Below are positions 1 to 6,757 of a stretch of DNA of 24,450 nt, piece by piece; the first letter of the stretch is position 1, and the number at the start of each line of letters is the position of its first letter. A program made the position numbers and the translations under genes. Origin of the DNA: Candidatus Martarchaeota archaeon (GTDB taxonomy: Archaea; Micrarchaeota; Micrarchaeia; Micrarchaeales; Micrarchaeaceae); the NCBI GenBank assembly GCA_023485645.1, contig JAMCZM010000019.1, positions 1-24,450 on the forward strand, given 5' to 3'. The notes below the pieces were generated by a model. That model made no database searches. It worked only from the letters and a program-made list of their open reading frames with translations, and had not been told where the DNA came from.

Positions 1-510
1 TATAATTTTCATACTATTTAAAGATTCATAATTTAAGATATTTGGGTTATCTAAAATTAAGGTTTTAAGTTCTTTTTGTGATATGCCTAGGTTAATGTAT
101 ATATCAATCATTTTTTTGACATTTTTTACATTATATGAAAGCAAAGGTGCTTGTAATAATACATTAGTAGTTTCAATAGTAGATAACATACACTCGCGGA
201 GTATAGCTATATACTCTGGTATTTTCTCTATCTTTGATGTTAGATGTTCAATTATAAAAAAATTAGATTCGCCAGAAGAGATATTTTCTATTAAATTAAG
301 CCTTAATTCTATTGGAACGCCCATATAAGATAATTTTTTTAATAGATTGCTAAACCGTTCATATCTTGCTTCACTATCTACATACTTGCATGTCCTTTTA
401 TAAAATCCGTGGTCATTTTTTGACATAAGCACATTACATTGTAGCGCTATTCTAGCAGGATAATCATCGGGCTCTATAATATCAACGCTTTTGTATCTGT
501 TACTTAACAA
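1..510 (-). CDS. Unknown protein with mTERF-like helical repeats, C-terminus beyond the window
   Basis: This minus-strand frame is open from a TTG codon at 510 to the left edge (170 codons), so the C-terminus is missing. No ATG lies in frame near the start. The TTG sits 30-37 nt downstream of a TATA-like box at 540-547, as expected for a near-leaderless archaeal transcript. The N-terminal third is polar and unrecognised. The rest is predicted all-helical. Two segments, QAPLLSYNVKNVKKMI and DNPNILNYESLNSMKII, align with a spacing of 34 residues and share Pro-x-(L/I)-L-x-Tyr. Between them lies a Leu-Gly-(I)-Ser turn (NLGISQKELKTLIL). That layout resembles mTERF helical repeats, which bind nucleic acid in mitochondria and chloroplasts, but the match is by eye only. 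It is divergently transcribed from the ATPase gene at 645. Function unknown. Confidence 0.6.
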   Translation of the reverse strand, partial: MLSNRYKSVDIIEPDDYPARIALQCNVLMSKNDHGFYKRTCKYVDSEARYERFSNLLKKLSYMGVPIELRLNLIENISSGESNFFIIEHLTSKIEKIPEYIAILRECMLSTIETTNVLLQAPLLSYNVKNVKKMIDIYINLGISQKELKTLILDNPNILNYESLNSMKII

Positions 511-539
511 AAAACCACATTAGAGCTTAACTTGATGTA

Positions 540-547
540 ATATATAT
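540..547 (-). promoter_or_regulatory. TATA-like box for the minus-strand gene starting at 510
   Basis: An alternating TA run centred about 33 nt upstream of the TTG start at 510, inside the 134-nt divergent spacer. Position and composition fit an archaeal TATA box giving a near-leaderless mRNA. Prediction only. Confidence 0.35.
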
Positions 548-590
548 TGTTTATGTTTACACGCTTTTAATTACTAATTCATGTATATTC

Positions 591-599
591 CATAAATAT
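591..599 (+). promoter_or_regulatory. TATA-like box for the ATPase gene
   Basis: CATAAATAT lies about 30 nt before a predicted transcription start near 620-627. That would give a short leader carrying the GTGAT ribosome-binding site at 637-641 ahead of the ATG at 645. Prediction only. Confidence 0.35.
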
Positions 600-644
600 G
601 GTAAATAATATTGTTTATTTCTTTATATGATATTGTGTGATATT

Positions 645-2351
645 ATGTTAGAATATTTTAAAAAACAGAACAGAGCGCAATTGGATTCCTCTTTTTTTAT
701 AGGCAAATCCATCCGTACGCTCAAACCAAATATTGTATTAAAAACGGATTTTATAAAAGGACATGCAAGTATGAGAGCATTTAATGAATTTAAATGGAAA
801 CGTAGTTTCAAAAATATATATTTAAATACTAAGAAGGAGGCGAATCCACACATTCTTATCGTAGGATCTTCAGGTTATGGAAAAAGTACCTTAATTAAAT
901 CATTAATAATCGAAATTAATAATAGCAAAATACCTATAATTCTATTTGACGGACATGACGAGCATTCCGATATTTTAAGATTTATTAATGGTAATTTGTA
1001 TAATTTAGCATATAAACCATTTAACTTATTTGCATTAGATGGGCTATTGCCAGATGAAAAAATAAACTCCCTAATAGAGTTATTTAATAGGGTTTACGCA
1101 TTTGGAGCACTGCAAGAAAATATTATAAGAAAAGTGCTTAGTTATATGTATAGAAAGTTTGCGCAATTTTCAGATGATGAAAACCAACCAAATATGCGCA
1201 GTTTCATATCAGAATTGCTCATATTTAAAAAAAATGCCATTAATTTAAGTGAAAAAAATAGAATTGATAGTATACTTCAGCGATTTTATGCGCTTTCTAA
1301 AATAATACCAGATACCAATGCAATAGACCCACATGAGATTTTCAATAAAAGCTGCGTTTTCCAATTATCCACTATCAGAAATAATGATTTGAAAATCATG
1401 TATATAGACAGTATAATAGAATTTTTATATAGAAATATGAAAAATAACGGCATTAACTTGGACATTTCAAGATATATAATAATTGACGAAAGCAAAGCAC
1501 TAATAGATAGAGCTGGTGGCATCTTATCTCATTTCTTTGTAGAAGCAAGAAAATTTGGCTACGGGATGATACTTGTCTCAAATACTCCGATGCTACCTGA
1601 TGGAATTGTATCCAATACTTCTACAATAATATCATTTGGGCTACGAGAACCTTCAGAGATTACATATATTTCAAACATTATAGGTTCTGGAGTACAAGAA
1701 AAATCCAACATTATTAAAGCTACAATAGGCGGACTTAAGAAAAATACTATGATAATATCGAGCTATAATTTAAAAACCGCAATTGTCAAAACGCCAAATT
1801 ATCTAAATTTACATATAGCTACAACCCCAATAGAAGAAAAACTAGATGAAAAAACCCCATTAATAAAAAAACTATCCAAAAAAATAGTACCGTTAAATTG
1901 GATCATTAAAAACGCAAACTTAAATCCAATAGAAATAGAAAAATTAAAAAAGTCAAATCTTTTAAAATTCGGACATATTGGTAACCCTCAAAGAACATAT
2001 GTAATTAGTAATAAAACTAATTTAAGCATGGAACATGAGCTATGCATTAAGAGCATATCCGAAATGCTTTTTAATAATGGTATAAAAAATCTTGTTACAA
2101 ATGGCAAGGGGCCAGATATTATAGCATATTATAATGGCAGCATATGTATAGAGTATGAAACTGGAAGAAAAAACATCAACGAAACGATAAAAATGCTAGA
2201 TAGTAGAGAATATAAAAACATAATTGTAGTGGTAAATGATCTAAAATATGATAATTATAGAATAATAGATAACCCTAATATAAAAATAATAAAATATTCT
2301 GATATTAGTAGCCTTCCAACAATAATTAAATCATTAATTACGCCTAACTAA
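645..2351 (+). CDS. HerA/FtsK-type ATPase fused to winged-helix and PD-(D/E)XK-like nuclease domains
   Basis: A 568-residue protein. The start at 645 is chosen because GTGAT lies exactly 3 nt before this ATG, as in several neighbours; an in-frame ATG at 627 is the alternative. Residues about 68-390 form a RecA-like motor of the HerA/DUF87 class: Walker A GSSGYGKST (74-82), the aspartate-rich strand LFDGHDEHSD (100-109) and Walker B YIIIDES (277-283). Residues about 410-480 look like a winged helix. The C-terminus carries GPDIIAYYNG followed by CIEYETG, placing Asp491, Glu503 and Glu505 in a D-x11-E-x-E pattern compatible with the PD-(D/E)XK nuclease fold (Glu in place of Lys occurs in BamHI). 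HerA motors usually act with a separate nuclease (NurA) or in DNA transfer and defence. Here both activities may be in one chain. The motor is certain, the nuclease tentative. It is monocistronic, without recognisable partners. Confidence 0.85.
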   Translation: MLEYFKKQNRAQLDSSFFIGKSIRTLKPNIVLKTDFIKGHASMRAFNEFKWKRSFKNIYLNTKKEANPHILIVGSSGYGKSTLIKSLIIEINNSKIPIILFDGHDEHSDILRFINGNLYNLAYKPFNLFALDGLLPDEKINSLIELFNRVYAFGALQENIIRKVLSYMYRKFAQFSDDENQPNMRSFISELLIFKKNAINLSEKNRIDSILQRFYALSKIIPDTNAIDPHEIFNKSCVFQLSTIRNNDLKIMYIDSIIEFLYRNMKNNGINLDISRYIIIDESKALIDRAGGILSHFFVEARKFGYGMILVSNTPMLPDGIVSNTSTIISFGLREPSEITYISNIIGSGVQEKSNIIKATIGGLKKNTMIISSYNLKTAIVKTPNYLNLHIATTPIEEKLDEKTPLIKKLSKKIVPLNWIIKNANLNPIEIEKLKKSNLLKFGHIGNPQRTYVISNKTNLSMEHELCIKSISEMLFNNGIKNLVTNGKGPDIIAYYNGSICIEYETGRKNINETIKMLDSREYKNIIVVVNDLKYDNYRIIDNPNIKIIKYSDISSLPTIIKSLITPN

Positions 2352-2428
2352 TGTATTAAACATTACATCATTTATGTTTTGCTAAAACGTTAACTTCTAG
2401 GTATAATTCTTATGTATATACAATAATT

Positions 2429-2528
2429 TAGGGTAATTTTCTGAATTTATAGGCATAAATTAATATTTTAACAAAACTCAATTACGCCATAATCCTTAAA
2501 TATCTTGATAATTAAACAAATTACCCTA
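2429..2528. repeat. 11-bp perfect inverted repeat flanking a promoter
   Basis: TAGGGTAATTT at 2429-2439 and its exact reverse complement AAATTACCCTA at 2518-2528 are separated by 78 nt. The right arm overlaps the predicted transcription start of the gene at 2551, and the left arm lies upstream of its TATA box. This could be a pair of operator half-sites for a looping regulator, or chance in AT-rich DNA, although the GGG/CCC core argues somewhat against chance. Confidence 0.4.
2496..2503 (+). promoter_or_regulatory. TATA-like box for the 147-aa gene
   Basis: TTAAATAT preceded by CC sits about 25 nt upstream of a predicted start of transcription near 2526. That leaves a leader of about 25 nt containing the ribosome-binding site AGGTGA at 2539-2544 before ATG 2551. 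Confidence 0.4.
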
Positions 2529-2550
2529 TAGTAAAAGCTTAGGTGAACCC

Positions 2551-2994
2551 ATGGAAAAGAATGAAAATAGACAATTAGTCAACAGTATAGCATATTCTGA
2601 GATAATTTTAAACGTAAAAAAATTGCAGCTAACAGAGCTTGGAACGCCTGAAAGAGCTACGCTTCTTGAGTATGTAGCACATAAAATAGGGAATTTATCT
2701 CTCAACATCAACAAAATAGAGAATTGCGAACTAGATATGAGACATGAGAGATTTGAAGTTGTAAAAATGCTGCACGCTAATGTAAGAGCTTTAATAGAAC
2801 AACGCAAACAAAAAACCTGTGATGGTAAATTATATATAGAGCCAAGAATGGCAAAAGAACTATCTAATATAGTTATAACAATATTAACAGATAAGGAAAA
2901 AGCGGATAGACGGTTTGTAGAAAGCGTAAATGATATACATAAACATCTTCGCAGCATAGCACTTGCTGAATATAAAAAACATATGCGAAAGTGA
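2551..2994 (+). CDS. Unknown 147-aa charged helical protein
   Basis: Not recognised. The ATG at 2551 follows a good ribosome-binding site, AGGTGA, with a short spacer, and a promoter with an inverted repeat lies upstream, so the gene is probably real and expressed. The product is predicted almost wholly helical, rich in Lys, Arg, Glu and Asn, without signal peptide, membrane segment or Cys-based metal site. The segment DMRHERFEVVKMLHANVRAL and a C-terminal HKHLRSIALAEYKKHMRK are strongly basic or amphipathic and could bind nucleic acid or a partner. Its stop codon (TGA, 2992-2994) abuts the stop of dxr on the opposite strand with no gap. It is not obviously functionally linked to the ATPase upstream, which is 199 nt away. 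Confidence 0.75.
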   Translation: MEKNENRQLVNSIAYSEIILNVKKLQLTELGTPERATLLEYVAHKIGNLSLNINKIENCELDMRHERFEVVKMLHANVRALIEQRKQKTCDGKLYIEPRMAKELSNIVITILTDKEKADRRFVESVNDIHKHLRSIALAEYKKHMRK

Positions 2995-4128
2995 CTAGGT
3001 ATAATCTCTTCTTATCCTACTTTTTATTTCATTATCCAATTCTATTATACTAGGTATATTCTTGTTGTATTCTATTTGATGATTGGATAGCTCTTTTTCG
3101 ATTATTTTAGGTATCATGCCGAAACATATTTTTTTATCCAAAAAAAGCCCAACCGCAGCCTCGTTTGAAGCATTTAACGCAACTGACATACTACCATCTA
3201 TTCTTCCTGCAGACAATGCAAGCTTAAAACACGGATACCTATTAACATCCAATTCTGAGAAACTTAGTGTTTTTAGAGCCACGAGATCAAGTTGCTTCCA
3301 TTCAGAACATGGCCGTTTGGGATAGGATAGGACATGTTGAATAGGCATATGCATATCTGGATAACTTAAAAGTGCCTTATATGAACCATCATAAAATTCA
3401 ACCATGCCATGTATTATGCTCTCCCTATGTAAAAGAACACTTATCTTACTAAAATCTATACCAAAAAGCCAACGCGCTTCTATTACCTCAAAACCTTTGT
3501 TCATTAAAGTAGCACAATCTATAGTTATCTTCTTGCCCATAACCCAAGTGGGGTGAGCGAGCGCCTCATCTACTGAAACGCTCGCCAATCTTTCTATAGG
3601 AAGGTCTCTGAACGCCCCGCCACTCGCAGTTAATATAATGCGCTTTAGAGGACCATATGTGGACCCTGCATGCATATTGCAATCTCCAATAAGGCATTGC
3701 CATATGGCATTATGCTCACTATCAATTGGAAGTATTGTTGTACCTTGTTTTTTTGCAGCCTCAATTATAATACTGCCTGCCATGACCAGTACCTCCTTAT
3801 TTGCTATTGCAATAGTCCTTTTGGCATTTATTGCATTAATTGTTGAAAGCAATCCGGCAGAACCTACTGTTGATATTATCACAAGATTATTTTCCGAAAG
3901 TGCTGCAATTGCCTCCTGTGGCATTACATATGAATTATTCCAACAAGATGAGGTTATTTTTGGGGACCATACATATTTGGGCTTAAATTCAAGCACCTGG
4001 CGCTCCAATAGTTCAAGATTATTATTTCCAGATAGACCTATAACTTTTATGCTTTTATCCTTTCTAATTATATCTAAAGTCTGTCTGCCAATCGATCCGG
4101 TACTCCCTATAATAGATACGTTTTTCAA
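2995..4128 (-). CDS. dxr: 1-deoxy-D-xylulose 5-phosphate reductoisomerase
   Basis: A 377-aa full-length Dxr, the committed enzyme of the MEP isoprenoid pathway: it rearranges and reduces DXP to MEP with NADPH and a divalent metal. All landmark motifs are present: GSTGSIG (8-14, nucleotide loop), ANKEVLVMAG (Lys111), PIDSEHNAIWQ (metal ligands Asp136 and Glu138), TASGGAF (169-173), AHPTW (His192), and LMNKGFEVIEARWLF (Asn210, Lys211, metal ligand Glu214). The Ser that contacts substrate phosphate in the E. coli enzyme (Ser222) aligns with Cys205 here. The start is TTG at 4128, immediately before the canonical N-terminus. A TATA-like box lies 30-38 nt upstream, so the mRNA is near-leaderless. 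No other MEP gene is in the window. Archaea normally use mevalonate routes, so this gene suggests bacterial acquisition. Confidence 0.97.
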   Translation of the reverse strand: MKNVSIIGSTGSIGRQTLDIIRKDKSIKVIGLSGNNNLELLERQVLEFKPKYVWSPKITSSCWNNSYVMPQEAIAALSENNLVIISTVGSAGLLSTINAINAKRTIAIANKEVLVMAGSIIIEAAKKQGTTILPIDSEHNAIWQCLIGDCNMHAGSTYGPLKRIILTASGGAFRDLPIERLASVSVDEALAHPTWVMGKKITIDCATLMNKGFEVIEARWLFGIDFSKISVLLHRESIIHGMVEFYDGSYKALLSYPDMHMPIQHVLSYPKRPCSEWKQLDLVALKTLSFSELDVNRYPCFKLALSAGRIDGSMSVALNASNEAAVGLFLDKKICFGMIPKIIEKELSNHQIEYNKNIPSIIELDNEIKSRIRRDYT

Positions 4129-4144
4129 TAAATCAACAAATGCT

Positions 4145-4255
4145 TTATTTAATAATAAATATAAAGCATTGCATACATGTTCTACTATTGTCTATTTTAG
4201 TAATATTAGTCGCTGATAAACTTCCTGAATTTAATGCTCTTATTAATTCCGGCAT
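4145..4255 (-). CDS. Possible 36-aa microprotein upstream of dxr
   Basis: A minus-strand frame starts at ATG 4255 and begins MPELIRALNSGSLSATNITK. It contains a Cys-x2-Cys-like MQC stretch and ends at TAA 4145-4147, overlapping the predicted dxr promoter. I recognise no family. The overlap with the TATA-like box and the hydrophobic, composition-driven C-terminus argue that it may be chance. Low confidence. Confidence 0.15.
   Translation of the reverse strand: MPELIRALNSGSLSATNITKIDNSRTCMQCFIFIIK
4157..4165 (-). promoter_or_regulatory. TATA-like box for dxr
   Basis: Read on the minus strand the sequence is CTTTATATTT, a close match to the archaeal TATA consensus, located 30-38 nt upstream of the TTG start of dxr. 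It suggests that this bacterial-type gene is expressed from a native archaeal promoter. Confidence 0.45.
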
Positions 4256-4357
4256 ATTTTATTTTATTCTAACTGAATTTTCAACTCAAATTGTTAATTA
4301 TTTTTAATGCGAAAAGATTCAATTGATATTTAAGTGTACTTTAAATATTAATATTTG

Positions 4358-4366
4358 TTATTATAT
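4358..4366 (+). promoter_or_regulatory. TATA-like box for the ABC operon
   Basis: TTATTATAT lies 23-31 nt upstream of the TTG start at 4389. That is the spacing expected for a leaderless or near-leaderless transcript of the three-gene ABC operon. Confidence 0.35.
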
Positions 4367-4388
4367 CATAGAATGATAGGGTAGTTTA

Positions 4389-5096
4389 TTGAAAAAAAAT
4401 TTATCTGATATTGTTGTTGAGCTAAAGCATATCAAAAAAGTATACACAATGAAAAACATGGAGTATGTTGCGATAAAGGATATCTCATTGACAGTACATA
4501 AAAGTGAATTTGTATCAATTTTAGGCCCGTCCGGAAGCGGAAAGACAACACTAATGAATATTATTGGAACATTAGACAGACCCTCAAGTGGTACAATTCT
4601 TATAAATAACACTGATACTTCAAGCCTTCATGAGAAGGAATTATCAGTACTAAGAAATAGAAATATAGGATTTGTATTTCAATCATACAATCTTGTCCCT
4701 TATCTTAGTGTTTTAGAAAATGTGACGTTGCCTTTAATGGTTGACGGACTTGATAACGATAAGAATATAAGCAATGGAAAAGATATGTTAAATGAGGTAG
4801 GATTATCTGGAAAGTTTGAAAAATTGCCAAATGAGCTTAGTGGTGGTGAACAACAGCGCGTTGCAATAGTACGCGCTCTTATAAATAATCCGCCATTGCT
4901 GCTCGCGGATGAACCGACAGGAAATTTAGACTCTAAAACGTCTGATGCTGTAATGAATATGTTAGTAAGAATGGGAAGAGAAAAACATACAACCATAATA
5001 ATGGTAACTCACGAACAAGACATTGCAGACTTTACTGAAAGAAGTATTTATATTAAAGATGGTGTTATTGAAAAGGATATAATGGTGAAAAAATGA
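4389..5096 (+). CDS. MacB/LolD-type ABC transporter ATPase subunit
   Basis: A 235-residue cytoplasmic ATPase that powers the permease encoded two genes downstream. Motifs in order: Walker A GPSGSGKTT (46-54), Q-loop Gln98 in FVFQSYN, signature LSGGEQQR (150-157), Walker B LLLADEP with Glu175, D-loop GNLDS, and H-loop His208 in VTHE. Length and the LSGGEQQRVAI signature are those of the MacB/LolD/FtsE (antimicrobial, lipoprotein or mechanotransmission) group rather than nutrient importers. The start is TTG at 4389; the conserved strand ELKHIKKVYT begins only 11 residues later, so a downstream start would cut the fold. Its stop overlaps the start of the next gene by 4 nt (ATGA), indicating translational coupling. 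The substrate is not predictable. Confidence 0.95.
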   Translation: MKKNLSDIVVELKHIKKVYTMKNMEYVAIKDISLTVHKSEFVSILGPSGSGKTTLMNIIGTLDRPSSGTILINNTDTSSLHEKELSVLRNRNIGFVFQSYNLVPYLSVLENVTLPLMVDGLDNDKNISNGKDMLNEVGLSGKFEKLPNELSGGEQQRVAIVRALINNPPLLLADEPTGNLDSKTSDAVMNMLVRMGREKHTTIIMVTHEQDIADFTERSIYIKDGVIEKDIMVKK

Positions 5097-6757
5097 AGAC
5101 AAAAATAAGCTCAATTTTATTTATAGGTATGTTTTTGGCGGTAATGCTAGTTAATTTGAATATGGCTAATGCAACAACGAACTGCCAAGCCAATTCTAAT
5201 ATAAACTTTAAAGTTACTGGGGTAAATTGGGGCAATGCGACGCACATTATATCTGCAGGACCAGGTGAAAATGATATTCCATTAACTGTTAATTTGGAAT
5301 CCTATGGAAACAGCTGCACTATAACAGATATTGAGGGCAATCTTCAATTATCTGGAGGGCTATCAAATATAAATGGAACTAAAAATGACACAGCATATGT
5401 ACAATCCGTACAACTACCTTCATTATTTAGCATGACATTTTACCTTAATATAGGAAGAAATCAGACATACGGACAGAATACAACATTGGCATATCCATTA
5501 TATATATATTGGAATGCAACTAATACAAGCTCTAAATATTCACAGGAGATAAATCTTGAAGTACCGATGCATGGATCATCCAATATAAAATATATAGATA
5601 ATAATCCCGTTCTTTATTCTGGTAGAATAAATGATGTCCCTATAACAATTAAAAATACTGGAACTGGGATAATTTCAAATATAACAACAATAATAGCAGA
5701 AACTAGTGGTACAAGCATATTAGCACAACCAAACCAAATAAGTTTGCTAATTCCAAACCAGTCTTATATCATGAATGTTCCGATATTTGTTGGTGCAGCA
5801 GCAGGACAGGCTATAACGCTTAATATAGATTCGAGCTACATAAATGCATATGGATATAACACGAGCTCTACTTATAATTTAGGTTTATATACTGTTGCAT
5901 CTACTGAGAGTAATGTAACGATATCACTCTCAAATGATAGCATTTTATCTGGAGTAGTAAACAATGCATCAATATTGATACATAATAGTGGGTTATATCC
6001 TGTTACTAATATGACGGTTACCTTAACACCAATAAGCACAATTAATTTCATAAATTCCGATGGCATTATAAACGTACCTAGTATACTGCCAGGAACTACA
6101 GTTAAAATTCCACTTCAAATTTATGTAGAATCATCATCTTCAAGCAACGTTGGTCGTATACAAGCCGCACTTAATTACATACAGGATGGACAGTCGGAAA
6201 GCAGTACTAGTGATATAAGTTTCTTAACGCCAGGAGATATCAGCATAACTACAGTAGGCACTACAGTATTGCCAGGAACCCCAACACCAGGCAGCATTTT
6301 CTCTATAACTTCTACATTTAATAATGTTGGCGCACAAACAGCCGATGCGGTAACGCTAACGCCAAAACCGCCAAAAGGAATAAGTGTTATTGGAGATAAA
6401 ACCATATTTGGTGGGAGTATACAAAGTGGAAGTCCAACAGCCTTTACTATGAGCTTTTTAGTAAATAGTACCGCGGCAAGCGGAGCGTATAAGATACCGG
6501 TAATAATGAGTTATATGAACAATCTAAATAGCGTAATTAACACGACAATATTTTACACAATAAATATAACAAATTCTAATGGAAACTTCTTAATTAAAAA
6601 TGGTTCTGCTTCAACTACTACATTTGTGAGAAATAATAGAGGTGGGGGGACGTCGTATATATTATACATAATAGTTGCTATAATCGTTATAATAGTAGCA
6701 TATTATTTGTATAAAAAACATATACGTAAAAATAGGACAAAGGTACATGTTAAATGA
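5093..6757 (+). CDS. Secreted, C-terminally anchored beta-sandwich protein of the ABC operon (COG1361-like)
   Basis: A 554-aa surface protein. An N-terminal signal peptide ends near residue 27 (hydrophobic LFIGMFLAVMLVNL, then ANA before TT). The exported part is a string of beta-rich, Ig/CARDB- or NPCBM-associated-like modules, recognisable from repeated 'I.N.G' strands such as VPITIKNTGTG, ASILIHNSGLYPV and SITSTFNNVGAQTADAV. It has many Asn-x-Ser/Thr sequons. A single helix at about 522-540 with a basic tail anchors it. COG1361-like proteins are known beside archaeal MacB-type ABC genes. In this operon it occupies the slot of the adaptor MacA, so it may be the extracytoplasmic partner of the permease (inference). 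The ATG is preceded by GTGAAAAA, and it overlaps both neighbours by 4 nt. Confidence 0.85.
   Translation: MKTKISSILFIGMFLAVMLVNLNMANATTNCQANSNINFKVTGVNWGNATHIISAGPGENDIPLTVNLESYGNSCTITDIEGNLQLSGGLSNINGTKNDTAYVQSVQLPSLFSMTFYLNIGRNQTYGQNTTLAYPLYIYWNATNTSSKYSQEINLEVPMHGSSNIKYIDNNPVLYSGRINDVPITIKNTGTGIISNITTIIAETSGTSILAQPNQISLLIPNQSYIMNVPIFVGAAAGQAITLNIDSSYINAYGYNTSSTYNLGLYTVASTESNVTISLSNDSILSGVVNNASILIHNSGLYPVTNMTVTLTPISTINFINSDGIINVPSILPGTTVKIPLQIYVESSSSSNVGRIQAALNYIQDGQSESSTSDISFLTPGDISITTVGTTVLPGTPTPGSIFSITSTFNNVGAQTADAVTLTPKPPKGISVIGDKTIFGGSIQSGSPTAFTMSFLVNSTAASGAYKIPVIMSYMNNLNSVINTTIFYTINITNSNGNFLIKNGSASTTTFVRNNRGGGTSYILYIIVAIIVIIVAYYLYKKHIRKNRTKVHVK

Noticed and set aside
83..328. Plus-strand frame of 81 codons beginning MPRLMYISIIFLTF.
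   Set aside because: It lies wholly inside the longer minus-strand gene 1-510, has hydrophobic shadow-like composition, and lacks a promoter or ribosome-binding site of the local type.
3638..4216. Plus-strand 192-codon frame over the 5' half of dxr.
   Set aside because: dxr on the other strand has every family motif. This frame is its antisense shadow, with no recognisable domain.
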